Source of the DNA: Streptomyces sp. LHD-70
Lineage (GTDB): Bacteria; Actinomycetota; Actinomycetes; Streptomycetales; Streptomycetaceae
Direction of reading: 5' to 3'
DNA: 64,000 nt
Assembly: GCF_031157275.1 (NCBI RefSeq)
Contig: NZ_JAVIFW010000016.1
Location: 142,735 to 206,734 of the forward strand
The position numbers and the translations under genes were made by a program. Every line of letters starts with the position of its first letter. The stretch's first letter is position 1. A model generated the notes under the pieces. That model did not search any database. It was not told the origin of the DNA and saw only the letters and a program-made list of their open reading frames with translations. Below, piece after piece: positions 15,764 to 24,749 of this stretch.

Positions 15764-16651
15764 ATGTACGACCCCGCACAACTGCGCACGTTCCTGGCCG
15801 TGGCGCAGACCCTGAGCTTCACGCGGGCCGCGCGCCGGCTCGGCCTGCGCCAGTCGACGGTCAGCCAGCACGTGCGGCGCCTGGAGGACGCCACGGGCCG
15901 CACGCTCTTCGCCCGGGACACGCACAGCGTGGAGCTGACCGAGGACGGCGAGGCGATGCTCGGGTTCGCCCGCACGATCCTGGAGGCGCACGAGCGGGCG
16001 GCGGCGTTCTTCGCGGGCACGCGGCTGCGCGGGCGGCTGCGGTTCGGCGCCTCGGAGGACTTCGTCCTCACCGAACTGCCGGAGATCCTCAAGGCCTTCC
16101 GGCGCGAGCATCCGGAGGTCGACCTGGAGCTGTCGGTCGAGCTCTCCGGCACGCTGCACCGCAGGCTCGCGGACGGGCGGCTCGACCTGGTCCTCGCGAA
16201 GCGCCATCCGCGGGACGGGGAGGCGGAGGGGACGCTGGTGTGGCGGGACGAGTTGGTGTGGATCGGCGCGGAGACCGGCGGGGAGCGGCTGCGGGTCGAC
16301 CCCCAGGAGCCGGTGCCGCTGATCGTCTATCCGCCGCCCGGCATCACGCGGGCCCGCGCGCTCGAAGTCCTGGAGCAAAGCGGCCGCGCGTGGCGCGTCG
16401 CCTGCACGAGCGGCAGCCTCAACGGCCTGGTGGCGGCGGCCCGCGCGGGCCTCGGCGTGATGGCCCACACCCGCAGCCTGATCCCGCCGGGCCTGGTCCG
16501 GATCCGCTCGGGCCTGCCGGACCTCGGCGGCGTCGACTTCGTACTCCGCCACGGCCGCACCCGGGCCCGCGCCCAGGAGGCGGCGGACGCGCTGGCCGCG
16601 GCGATCCTGGCGGGCGGGGACCGGTTGCACCGGGGCGGACGGGACCGCTGA
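15764..16651 (+). CDS. LysR-family transcriptional regulator
   Basis: 295 residues. The N-terminal winged helix (LRTFLAVAQTLSFTRAARRL, then RQSTVSQHVRRLE) is canonical, and the effector-binding domain begins near RGRLRFGASEDFVLTELP. The ATG at 15764 is the natural start and may be leaderless, as TAGCCT lies 7 bp upstream and no SD is seen. It is divergent from the symporter, with a palindrome between them, so it most likely regulates that gene and itself. Confidence 0.92.
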   Translation: MYDPAQLRTFLAVAQTLSFTRAARRLGLRQSTVSQHVRRLEDATGRTLFARDTHSVELTEDGEAMLGFARTILEAHERAAAFFAGTRLRGRLRFGASEDFVLTELPEILKAFRREHPEVDLELSVELSGTLHRRLADGRLDLVLAKRHPRDGEAEGTLVWRDELVWIGAETGGERLRVDPQEPVPLIVYPPPGITRARALEVLEQSGRAWRVACTSGSLNGLVAAARAGLGVMAHTRSLIPPGLVRIRSGLPDLGGVDFVLRHGRTRARAQEAADALAAAILAGGDRLHRGGRDR

Positions 16652-16666
16652 AACGCCGCGCCGGTC

Positions 16667-16716
16667 GGGGCGGTGATTTCCCCTCCCCGCCCCGAAGCGG
16701 GGAGAAAGACCGCCCC
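16667..16716 (+). terminator. Long stem-loop after lysR
   Basis: Inner arms CTCCCCGC/GCGGGGAG (16683-16690, 16697-16704) with a 6-nt loop, extended by outer arms GGGGCGGT/ACCGCCCC (16667-16674, 16709-16716) with a partly paired interior. It starts 15 bp after the lysR stop. Confidence 0.7.
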
Positions 16717-16737
16717 CGCGTAACCGTCGCGTACAGA

Positions 16738-16756
16738 TTCCGTGGAGGTTACGGAA
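16738..16756. promoter_or_regulatory. Small inverted repeat upstream of the acyl-CoA ligase
   Basis: TTCCGT-N7-ACGGAA lies about 170 bp upstream of the ligase start, overlapping another dyad GTAACC...GGTTAC (16720-16752). It is a plausible operator, but no regulator can be assigned. Confidence 0.25.
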
Positions 16757-16925
16757 GCGAAACTTACCCGGAAGTCAGGTTTCTGCCCGGGCCCACGCCC
16801 GTGTCGCCCCATTTCGCCGCCTGACCTGTGACGATGACGGCGATCCGAGGCCCGCCACCCCTCCCGCCCGGAAGCCGCGTGGGGTACCGTCACCCGCGCT
16901 GTGTGGAGCGCCACAAGGAGAACCA

Positions 16926-18749
16926 TTGCGCGAGTTCACCTCACCTCCCCTGGCGTCGGCGCCGCTGGTGGGCGGTCTGGCCGATGTCGTCTTCGACCAT
17001 GCCCTCGAGGACCCCTTGCGCATCGCCCTGGGACGCAAGGTCGACGGCGAGTGGCGGGACGTCACGTCCGCGGAGTTCCGTGACGAGGTCCTCGCCCTGG
17101 CCAAGGGCCTGCTCGCCCACGGCGTACGGTTCGGCGACCGCGTCGCGATCATGTCCCGTACGCGCTACGAGTGGACGCTCTTCGACTTCGCCCTGTGGAC
17201 CATCGGCGCGCAGGTCGTGCCGATCTACCCGACGTCCTCCGCCGAGCAGGTCTTCTGGATGCTGTACGACGCCGAGGTCTCGGCCTGCGTCGTGGAGCAC
17301 GAGGACCACTCCATGACGATCGGCTCGGTCATCGACCGGCTGCCCGCGCTGCGCCGCCTGTGGCAGCTGGACTCGGACGCGGTCGGTGAACTCCGCGCCG
17401 CGGGCGAGCACATCGACGACGAGGTGGTGCACCGCCACCGGCGCGCGGTGACGCCCGACTCGGTCGCGACGGTGATCTACACCTCCGGTACGACGGGCCG
17501 CCCCAAGGGCTGCGTGATCAGCCACGCCAACTTCATGTACGAGGCGGACACCGTGCTCACCCGCTGGGAGCCGGTCTTCCACTCCAAGCGCGGCGACGAG
17601 GCGACGACGCTGCTCTTCCTGCCGCTCGCGCACGTCTTCGGGCGGATGGTGGAGGTCGCGGCGATCCGCGGCCGGGTCAAGCTGGGCCACCAGCCGAACC
17701 TGAACGCGGCCGCCCTGCTGCCCGATCTGGCCGCGTTCCGGCCGTCGTTCATCCTGGCCGTGCCGTACATCTTCGAGAAGGTCTTCAACGCGGCCCGCAG
17801 GAAGGCCGAGAAGGACGGCAAGCTCGGGCCGTTCGACAAGGCCGTCGAGGTCGCGGTGAAGTACTGGGACGCGATGGAGCACAAGGCGTTCGGCACCGGC
17901 GCGGGCCCGTCGGCGGCGCTGCGGATACAGCATCAGCTCTTCGAGAAACTGGTGTACTCCAAGGTCCGCGCGGCGATGGGCGGCCGGGTGCGGCACGCGA
18001 TGTCCGGCGGCTCCGGCATGGACCGCAGGCTCGGCCTGTTCTTCGCGGGCGCGGGCGTCCTGATCTACGAGGGATACGGCCTCACCGAGTCGACGGCCGC
18101 CGCGACCGCCAACCCGCCGGAGCAGACCCGCTTCGGCACGGTCGGCCGCCCGATCCCCGGCACCACGGTGCACATCGCGGACGACGGCGAGGTGTGGCTC
18201 TACGGCGACCAGGTGTTCCAGGGCTACCTGGGCAACCCGAAGGCCACCGACCAGACGCTGCACGACGGTTGGCTCGCCACCGGCGACCTGGGCCATCTCG
18301 ACGAGGACGGCTATCTGACGATCACCGGCCGCAAGAAGGAGATCATCGTGACCTCCGGCGGCAAGAGCGTCTCGCCCTCGCAACTGGAGGAGCGGGTACG
18401 GGACCATCCGCTGGTCGCGCAGTGCATCGTCGTCGGCAACGACCGGCCGTACATCGCGGCCCTCGTCACCCTGGACGGCGAATCCGTCGAGCACTGGCTG
18501 AACATGCGCGGCAAGCCCAGCCTCGGCCCGGTGGACCTGGTGCGCGACCCGGACCTGGAGACGGAGATCCGGCGCGCGGTGGTCGCCGCCAACACGCTGG
18601 TCTCGCAGGCCGAGTCGATCCGTACGTTCCGGATACTGGCGCACCAGTTCTCCGAGGAGCACGGCCTGCTCACCCCGTCCCTGAAGCTCAAGCGGAAGGC
18701 GATCGAGCAGACCTACGAGGCCGAGGTGGAGGCGCTCTACCGCGCGTGA
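16926..18749 (+). CDS. Long-chain fatty-acid-CoA ligase (AMP-forming)
   Basis: 607 residues of the ANL adenylating superfamily, FadD15-like. Motifs: ATP-binding P-loop YTSGTTGRPKG (about residue 185), the FLPLAHVFGR gate region typical of long-chain ligases, GYGLTEST, the TGDLGHLDEDGYLTITGRKKE hinge, and the C-terminal lysine region KLKRKAIE. It activates fatty acids to acyl-CoA at the membrane face. The TTG start has AAGGAG six bases upstream. It stands alone; the ABC transporter operon that follows has its own promoter region. Confidence 0.92.
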   Translation: MREFTSPPLASAPLVGGLADVVFDHALEDPLRIALGRKVDGEWRDVTSAEFRDEVLALAKGLLAHGVRFGDRVAIMSRTRYEWTLFDFALWTIGAQVVPIYPTSSAEQVFWMLYDAEVSACVVEHEDHSMTIGSVIDRLPALRRLWQLDSDAVGELRAAGEHIDDEVVHRHRRAVTPDSVATVIYTSGTTGRPKGCVISHANFMYEADTVLTRWEPVFHSKRGDEATTLLFLPLAHVFGRMVEVAAIRGRVKLGHQPNLNAAALLPDLAAFRPSFILAVPYIFEKVFNAARRKAEKDGKLGPFDKAVEVAVKYWDAMEHKAFGTGAGPSAALRIQHQLFEKLVYSKVRAAMGGRVRHAMSGGSGMDRRLGLFFAGAGVLIYEGYGLTESTAAATANPPEQTRFGTVGRPIPGTTVHIADDGEVWLYGDQVFQGYLGNPKATDQTLHDGWLATGDLGHLDEDGYLTITGRKKEIIVTSGGKSVSPSQLEERVRDHPLVAQCIVVGNDRPYIAALVTLDGESVEHWLNMRGKPSLGPVDLVRDPDLETEIRRAVVAANTLVSQAESIRTFRILAHQFSEEHGLLTPSLKLKRKAIEQTYEAEVEALYRA

Positions 18750-18807
18750 GCACGTAGGCCTGTACACCGCGTGAGCACCTTCGGCAAGAGGGCCCGGCGC
18801 CACTTCT

Positions 18808-18852
18808 GACGGTTCATCAATTACCGATGCGTCAGTTATTGACGGTTCATCA
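18808..18852 (+). promoter_or_regulatory. Paired dyad repeats upstream of the branched-chain amino-acid-type ABC operon
   Basis: GACGGTTCATCA occurs at 18808-18819 and 18841-18852, each preceded by T, giving imperfect palindromes TGAYG-N3-CRTCA; a related GATGCGTCA lies between. The second copy begins TTGAC and could overlap a -35 element, 46 bp before the operon start. Two helical-phase operator sites are a reasonable reading. Confidence 0.5.
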
Positions 18853-18897
18853 GGTCCGCCACAGAATCTCCCTCACTTCGACGGAGGGAACCGGCCC

Positions 18898-20157
18898 GTG
18901 CCTCGACACAACCGCATCCGCACCTTCGCCGCCACGGCCGCCCTGCTGCTCGCCGCCACCGCCTGCAACTCCGCCGCGACCCCCGCCTCCGGTGGGGACA
19001 AGGGCGGTTCGACGCGCGGCGTGAGCGACGACAGCATCAAGGTCGGCGGCATCGTCTCCATGACCACGTCCAGCGGCTACAGCAAGAAGGACACCGACCT
19101 CGGCGCCAAGGCCCGCTACGACCGCGCCAACGCCGAGGGCGGCGTCCACGGCCGGACCATCGACTACCTGGGCGCGGAGGACGACGGCCAGGACCCCGCC
19201 AAGAACCTCGCGGCGGCCCGCAAACTCGTCCAGCGGGACAAGGTGTTCGCGGTATCGCCGATGAGCTCGGTCACCTTCTCCGGGGCGGACTTCCTGAACA
19301 AGGAGAAGGTGCCGACCTTCGGTTGGGGCACGCTTCCGCAGTTCTGCGGGCCCGAGTACATCTACGGCTACGGCGGCTGCATGGTCCCGATGCCCGGCGG
19401 CACCATCACGCAGAGCTGGCCCGAGGGCCTCGCCGAGGTGATGGGCGGCGCGAAGGGCAAGTCCGTCGCGATCCTCGCCAACGACAACGACGCCGGCACC
19501 TTCGCCATCCGCACCTACAAGCAGGGCTTCGCCGCCGCCGGTTTCGACGTGACGTACGCGAAGGCCGTCGTCCCCGCCGCTTCGGCGCCCAGCGACTGGT
19601 CCGCGTACACCAAGGAGATCCTGCGCAGCGACGGCGGGAAGGCGCCGGACGCGGTGGTGTCCGTGATGCAGACCCCGTACAACATCGGCCTGTTCACGGC
19701 GGTCAAGCGCAGCGGCTTCAAGGGCGTGATCACCGACCCCACCGACTACGACCCCGGCCTGCTCACCAAGAGCGCCAGCCGGAAGGCGCTCGACGGGGTG
19801 CATGTGCTGCTGACCTTCGAGCCGTTCGAGTCGGACAGCGCGCGGATGAAGCAGTTCAAGGCCGACATCAGGAAGGCCGCCGGGAAGGACGTGCCGCTCA
19901 ACATGCACATGATGACCGGCTACATGTCCGCCGACCTGTTCCTCGCCGTCGCCGAGAAGGCCGGCCGCGACCTCACCACCGCCTCCTTCCAGAAGGCCGC
20001 CAAGGGCTTCTCCGACAAGGGCACGATGGTCGGCGACCGCGCCCTGCCCAAGGGCCAGAAGGAGTCGTTCGGCTGCGGCGCGCTCGTCCAGCTCAAGAAC
20101 GGCAGGTACGAGGTGTCCTCGCCGTTCCGGTGCTACGAACCCATCCCCTTCAAATGA
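18898..20157 (+). CDS. ABC transporter substrate-binding lipoprotein, branched-chain amino-acid (LivJ/K, type I) family
   Basis: 419 residues. Signal peptide with a lipobox-like ATAC (Cys23), so probably a lipoprotein on the outer face of the membrane. The periplasmic-binding fold begins at DDSIKVGGIVSMTTSSGYS, has GRTIDYLGAEDDGQDPAKN, and ends CGALVQLKNGRYE. It binds a hydrophobic amino acid, amide or similar ligand; specificity is not readable. GTG start. The permease gene follows 12 bp downstream. Confidence 0.88.
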   Translation: MPRHNRIRTFAATAALLLAATACNSAATPASGGDKGGSTRGVSDDSIKVGGIVSMTTSSGYSKKDTDLGAKARYDRANAEGGVHGRTIDYLGAEDDGQDPAKNLAAARKLVQRDKVFAVSPMSSVTFSGADFLNKEKVPTFGWGTLPQFCGPEYIYGYGGCMVPMPGGTITQSWPEGLAEVMGGAKGKSVAILANDNDAGTFAIRTYKQGFAAAGFDVTYAKAVVPAASAPSDWSAYTKEILRSDGGKAPDAVVSVMQTPYNIGLFTAVKRSGFKGVITDPTDYDPGLLTKSASRKALDGVHVLLTFEPFESDSARMKQFKADIRKAAGKDVPLNMHMMTGYMSADLFLAVAEKAGRDLTTASFQKAAKGFSDKGTMVGDRALPKGQKESFGCGALVQLKNGRYEVSSPFRCYEPIPFK

Positions 20158-20169
20158 CGGCGGCCCAGC

Positions 20170-22926
20170 ATGGCTGACCTTCTCGGCTTCGTCCTCAGCG
20201 GCCTCGTCTCGGGTGCGCTGTACGCGCTGCTCGCCACCGGGCTCGTGCTCTCCTACTCGGCGTCCGGGCTCTTCAACTTCGCCCACGGCGCGACCGCCTA
20301 CCTCTGCGCGCTCGCCTTCCACGAACTGCACTCCGGCTTCGGCTGGCCCGCCGTACCGACGGCGCTGCTGCTCGTCCTGGTGATCGCGCCGGGGCTCGGC
20401 TGGGCCCTTGACCGGCTGATGTTCCGCAAGCTGGCGCGAGTCGGCGAGACGGCTCAGATCGTCGCCACCATCGGCCTCCTTGTGGCGCTGCCCGCGCTCG
20501 GCCTGTGGATCGTCGAGCTGCTTGAGCAGGCGGGTGCGCCGGTGAAACCCGCCGAGAACCAGTTCGGACTGCCCGGTGTGGGGCCGAGCCCCGCCGAGTC
20601 CTGGCAGCTGATGGACGGCGTCGGCGTCGACTCGGACCAGCTGATCACCTGGGTGACGACGGCCGTGGTCGCCGCGGGCCTGTGGCTGCTGCTCCGGCAC
20701 ACCCCGCTCGGCCTGCGGCTGCGCGCCGTCGTCGACAACCGGTCGCTTGTCGAGCTGCGCGGCATGAGCGCGGACCGGCTCTCCTCGGTGGCCTGGATGC
20801 TGTCGTCGGCCCTCGCGGGCCTGGCGGGAGTGCTCGCGACTCCGCTCCTCGGCCTGTCCGCCCACGACTTCACCCTGTTCCTCTTCGTCTCCGCGACCGC
20901 CGCCGTCCTCGGCCGCTTCGCCTCGATCCCGCTGGCGTTCGCGGGCGGCCTGGCCCTCGGTGTGCTGCAGAACCTCGTCGCCGGGTACGCCTCGTTCGCC
21001 GACGACCTCACCGGCTTCCGTACGGCCGTACCGTTCCTGATCCTCTTCGGCGGGCTGCTCCTGATGGCGCGGCGGCAGCGCACCGCGGGCACCGCCGCCG
21101 TGGACGCGCCGCCGCTCGACTACCTCGCGGGCAGCTCCTGGGCCCGGCGCTGGGGGCCGTGGGCGGCGGGCGCGGTGCTGCTCGCGATCGCCTTCTACAC
21201 GGTCACGACCCCGTTCTGGAGCGGCATCCTCGCCCAGGGCCTGGCAGTCTCGCTCGTCTTCCTCTCCTTCACGGTGGTCACGGGACTCGGCGCGATGGTC
21301 TCGCTGGCGCAGGCCACGTTCGTCACCGGCGCGGCCCTGGTCGCCGGGCTCCTGATGAGCCAGGGCTGGCCGTTCCTCGGCGCCGCGCTCGTCGGCACCT
21401 GCGCGGCCGCGCTGCTCGGCGCCGTGGTCGCGCTGCCCGCGCTGCGCCTCGGCGGCCGCTCCCTCGCCCTCGCGACGCTCGCGCTCGCCTTCCTCGCCGA
21501 CCAAGTCCTGTTCCAGACCGGCTGGTTGAGGAACGGCGACACGGGCTGGGCGATACCCCGGCCCGTCTTCGGCCCCATCGATCTCGGCGACGACCGGGCG
21601 ATGGGCGTGGCCCTGCTCGTCCTCGTCACGGCGGTCGTGGCGGCCCTCAGCGCACTGCGCCACTCGCCGACGGGCCGCGCGATGCTCGCCGTACGCTCCG
21701 CACCCGCCGCGGCGATGGCCTCCGGCGTCTCCGTGGTCCGTACGAAACTGCTCCTGTTCACGCTGTCCGCGGGGCTCGCCGGGTTCGGCGGGGTCATGTA
21801 CGCCTCGTACAACACCCGTATCACCGCTACCGACTTCACCGCGATGACGGGCCTGATCTGGCTCGCGGTGGTCGTCGCGGCGGGTGTGCGCAGGCCGCAG
21901 TTCGCGGTGGTGGCGGGCCTGGTCTTCGCCCTCGTGCCCCACCTGATCGCGGACTATGTGACGGAGTCCGTGCACCTGCCGGTGATTCTGTTCGGGTTGG
22001 CGGGGTTGGCGCTGGCGAATGACCCTGACGGGTATGCGGCGGCGGTTTCGGTGCGGCGGTACCGGCGCCGAGCTTCGGGGGCTCCGCCCCCGGGCCCCCG
22101 CTCCTCAATCGCCGGAGAGGCTGAATTTTCAGCCTCTCCGGCGATTGAGGAGGCCCGTCCGGCAGGACTTTCGGGAAGGGGCGGGACTGGGGAAGAAGCA
22201 GCCCTCGCCCTCCACGACATCCACGCCGGATACGACGGAGCCCCCGTACTCCACGGAGTGGACCTCACCGTAAGAGCAGGCGAGATCCTCGCCCTCCTCG
22301 GCCCCAACGGCGCGGGCAAAACCACCACTTGCCGAGTAGCGGCCGGAATCCTCACGCCCCGCACCGGCCAGGTGCTGGCCGACGGCCACGACGTCACCCG
22401 CACCGGCCCCGTCCCCCGCTCCCGCGCAGGCACCCTCCTCGCCCCCGAGGGCCGCGGCATCTTCCCGGCACTCACCATCGACGAGAACCTCACCCTGCAC
22501 CTGCCGGACCGCACCGACCGCGACGCGGTGTACGAACGCTTCCCCGCACTCGCCGCCCGCCGCAGCGTCGGCGCCGGTTCGCTCTCCGGCGGTGAGCAGC
22601 AACTCCTCGCCCTCGCCCCGCTGTTGCAGCGCCCGCCGAAGGTGCTGATCGCCGACGAGCCGTCGCTCGGCCTCGCGCCGCGCGTCGTCGAGGAGGTGTT
22701 CCGGCTGCTTGCCGAACTCCGGGACGCGGGCACGGCGTTGCTGCTCGTCGAGGAGAAGGCCGCCGAGATCCTGGGCGTCGCGGACCGGGTCGCCTACCTG
22801 TCCCAGGGCCGCGTCTCGTGGTGCGGCCCGCGCGCGGAGGTCGAGGCGGACCGGCTGACGGAGGCGTACCTCGGCATCGCGGCCGACGGCCCGCACGCGA
22901 CACGTACGGAGGTGAGCGGGCCATGA
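20170..22926 (+). CDS. Fused LivH-LivM-LivF-type ABC transporter (two permeases plus ATPase)
   Basis: 918 residues containing three proteins of the branched-chain amino-acid transporter class. Residues 1-300 are a LivH-like permease (SASGLFNFAHGA), about 325-620 a LivM-like permease (TGLGAMVSLAQATFV, SVVRTKLLLFTLSAG), and 680-905 a LivF-like ATPase with Walker A LGPNGAGKTTT, signature LSGGEQQLL and Walker B VLIADEPSLGL. The LivM-LivF junction (about residues 634-677) is a family A palindromic repeat read in frame. Its stop overlaps the start of livG-like (ATGA). Confidence 0.9.
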   Translation: MADLLGFVLSGLVSGALYALLATGLVLSYSASGLFNFAHGATAYLCALAFHELHSGFGWPAVPTALLLVLVIAPGLGWALDRLMFRKLARVGETAQIVATIGLLVALPALGLWIVELLEQAGAPVKPAENQFGLPGVGPSPAESWQLMDGVGVDSDQLITWVTTAVVAAGLWLLLRHTPLGLRLRAVVDNRSLVELRGMSADRLSSVAWMLSSALAGLAGVLATPLLGLSAHDFTLFLFVSATAAVLGRFASIPLAFAGGLALGVLQNLVAGYASFADDLTGFRTAVPFLILFGGLLLMARRQRTAGTAAVDAPPLDYLAGSSWARRWGPWAAGAVLLAIAFYTVTTPFWSGILAQGLAVSLVFLSFTVVTGLGAMVSLAQATFVTGAALVAGLLMSQGWPFLGAALVGTCAAALLGAVVALPALRLGGRSLALATLALAFLADQVLFQTGWLRNGDTGWAIPRPVFGPIDLGDDRAMGVALLVLVTAVVAALSALRHSPTGRAMLAVRSAPAAAMASGVSVVRTKLLLFTLSAGLAGFGGVMYASYNTRITATDFTAMTGLIWLAVVVAAGVRRPQFAVVAGLVFALVPHLIADYVTESVHLPVILFGLAGLALANDPDGYAAAVSVRRYRRRASGAPPPGPRSSIAGEAEFSASPAIEEARPAGLSGRGGTGEEAALALHDIHAGYDGAPVLHGVDLTVRAGEILALLGPNGAGKTTTCRVAAGILTPRTGQVLADGHDVTRTGPVPRSRAGTLLAPEGRGIFPALTIDENLTLHLPDRTDRDAVYERFPALAARRSVGAGSLSGGEQQLLALAPLLQRPPKVLIADEPSLGLAPRVVEEVFRLLAELRDAGTALLLVEEKAAEILGVADRVAYLSQGRVSWCGPRAEVEADRLTEAYLGIAADGPHATRTEVSGP
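22073..22198. repeat. Family A palindromic repeat (copy 4), in frame at the LivM-LivF junction
   Basis: GGGGGCTCCGCCCCCGGGCCCC hairpin, then a perfect palindrome with 25-bp arms (22101-22125, 22128-22152), then GAGGCCCGTCCGGCAGG and CTTTCGGGAAGGGGCGGG. The arms carry paired changes relative to copy 2 (GGAGAGGC/GCCTCTCC instead of GGAGGGGC/GCCCCTCC), which keeps the stem intact. Confidence 0.92.
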
Positions 22927-23699
22927 CCCGTCACGTGCTCGAAGCGACCGGGATCGACGTCCGGTTCGGCGGTGTACGGGCCCTGCGGGACGCGCGGATC
23001 GCGGTGCGCCCCGGCGAGGTCTGCGGCCTGATCGGTCCCAACGGGGCGGGGAAGACCACCCTGTTCGACGTCGTCTCAGGGATCCGCCGCCCGGACTCCG
23101 GCCGGGTCCTGCTCGACGGGGCGGACGTCACCCGGCGCTCCCCGGTCTGGCGGGCCCGGCACGGCATGCGGCGTACGTTCCAGCGTCAGCAGCTCTTCGG
23201 CCAGCTGACCGTCGCCGACAATCTGCTCGTCGCCCAGGAGTGGCGCGGCGGCGGGGGCGGGCTTGTGGCCGACGCGGTCGGTGCGCCCGGCCGCCGCAGG
23301 CGTGAACGGGCCCGCCGGGAACGGGCGTCGGAGGTCCTGAAGGAGTGCGGCCTCGACGATCTCGCCGACGGGCACGCGGGCGCCCTGCCGGTCGGCCGCG
23401 CCCGCATGGTCGAGCTGGCGCGGGCGCTCGCCGACCCGCCCCGGGTGCTGCTCCTGGACGAGCCCGCATCCGGGATGACGGCCGCGGAACGTGCCCAGTT
23501 GGCCGCCGTCGTACGCCATCTCGCGGACCAGCGGGGCTGTGCGGTGCTGCTCGTCGAGCACAACGTGGCGTTCGTGATGGAGCTCTGCGCCCGCGTCGTC
23601 GTCCTGGACCTCGGCGCGGTCCTCGCGGAGGGCACCCCGGCCCAGGTGCGGGCCGACCCGAGGGTGCGGGACGCGTATCTGGGGACGGTGGCGGGCTGA
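22923..23699 (+). CDS. ABC transporter ATP-binding protein, LivG-like
   Basis: 258 residues. Walker A LIGPNGAGKTTLFD, Q-loop region RTFQRQQLFGQLT, a degenerate signature LPVGRARMVELARAL (normal for LivG proteins), Walker B VLLLDEPASGM, and His-switch VEHNVAFVMEL. It pairs with the LivF domain of the upstream fusion protein to drive transport. The ATG overlaps the upstream stop (ATGA). Confidence 0.92.
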   Translation: MTRHVLEATGIDVRFGGVRALRDARIAVRPGEVCGLIGPNGAGKTTLFDVVSGIRRPDSGRVLLDGADVTRRSPVWRARHGMRRTFQRQQLFGQLTVADNLLVAQEWRGGGGGLVADAVGAPGRRRRERARRERASEVLKECGLDDLADGHAGALPVGRARMVELARALADPPRVLLLDEPASGMTAAERAQLAAVVRHLADQRGCAVLLVEHNVAFVMELCARVVVLDLGAVLAEGTPAQVRADPRVRDAYLGTVAG

Positions 23700-23840
23700 C
23701 CGCCGTACCCGGATACGCGTCCCGGCACAGGCGGCCGACCAGCGTGAACGTGTCGTGAACGAGACGACGAACGGGAATGCACGGTACGGCGTGATCGTTG
23801 AGGATGTAAGTACCACCCACCACCGAAGGATCGAGAGCTC

Positions 23841-24674
23841 GTGAGCAAGGTCCCCACCATCACCCTCAACAACGGCGTCGCCATGCCCCAGCTCGGCTTC
23901 GGCGTCTGGCAGGTGCCGGACGACGAGGCGGAGCGCGCGGTCGGCACCGCCCTGGAGGCCGGGTACCGCAGCATCGACACCGCCGCCGTGTACGGCAACG
24001 AGGAGGGCACCGGCCGGGCCCTCGCCTCCTCGGGCATCGCGCGCGACGAGCTGTTCGTCACCACCAAGCTGTGGAACGCCGACCAGGGCTACGACTCGAC
24101 GCTGCGCGCCTTCGACACCTCGCTGGCCAAGCTCGGCCTGGACCACGTCGACCTCTACCTGATCCACTGGCCGCTGCCCGCCCGGGGCACGTATGTCGAC
24201 ACGTACAAGGCCTTCGAGAAGATCTACGCCGACGGCCGCGCGAAGGCCATCGGCGTGTCGAACTTCCTGCCGGAGCACCTGGAGCGGCTGCTCGACGAGA
24301 CGTCGGTCGTGCCCGTGCTCAACCAGATCGAGCTGCACCCGCAGCTGCAGCAGGCCGAGTCCCGCGCGGCCCACGCGCGCCGCGAGATCGCGACCGAGGC
24401 CTGGTCGCCGCTCGGCCAGGGCAAGGGCCTGCTCGAGGTGCCGACGATCGTCGCGATCGCGCGGAAGCACGACCGCACCCCGGCCCAGATCGTGCTGCGC
24501 TGGCACCTCCAGCTGGGCAACGTCGTGATCCCGAAGTCCGTGACCCCGTCCCGGATCAAGGAGAACCTCGACGTGTTCGGCTTCGAGCTCGACGACGAGG
24601 ACCTGACGGCGATCGCCGCGCTCGACGAGGGCAAGCGCCTCGGCCCGGACCCGGCGACGTTCGACGTGGTCTGA
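23841..24674 (+). CDS. Aldo/keto reductase (2,5-diketo-D-gluconate reductase type, AKR5-like)
   Basis: 277 residues, TIM-barrel NADPH-dependent carbonyl reductase. The catalytic tetrad is visible: Asp46 and Tyr51 in SIDTAAVYGNE, Lys76 in TTKLWN, His109 in LIHWP. The cofactor end IPKSVTPSRIKENL is also present. GTG start at 23841 after GAGAGCTC. It stands alone and ends at a strong bidirectional terminator shared with the convergent methyltransferase. The physiological substrate is unknown. Confidence 0.92.
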   Translation: MSKVPTITLNNGVAMPQLGFGVWQVPDDEAERAVGTALEAGYRSIDTAAVYGNEEGTGRALASSGIARDELFVTTKLWNADQGYDSTLRAFDTSLAKLGLDHVDLYLIHWPLPARGTYVDTYKAFEKIYADGRAKAIGVSNFLPEHLERLLDETSVVPVLNQIELHPQLQQAESRAAHARREIATEAWSPLGQGKGLLEVPTIVAIARKHDRTPAQIVLRWHLQLGNVVIPKSVTPSRIKENLDVFGFELDDEDLTAIAALDEGKRLGPDPATFDVV

Positions 24675-24691
24675 GCCCCTCTCACGCATGC

Positions 24692-24734
24692 GGCGGAGCC
24701 GCCGTCCGGAACACCTCCGGGCGGCGGCTCCGCC
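24692..24734. terminator. Bidirectional terminator between the aldo/keto reductase and methyltransferase genes
   Basis: 19-nt arms at 24692-24710 and 24716-24734 with one G-T type mismatch and a 5-nt ACACC loop, placed 17 bp from each gene's stop. The position between convergent genes supports termination both ways. Confidence 0.85.
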
Positions 24735-24749
24735 GTTCCCGTACGTGGC

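Noticed and set aside
18850..21975. A 1041-codon minus-strand frame opposite the Liv-type transporter
   Set aside because: Low-complexity Arg/Glu/Gly/His sequence, antisense to well-defined transporter genes; a GC-bias shadow.
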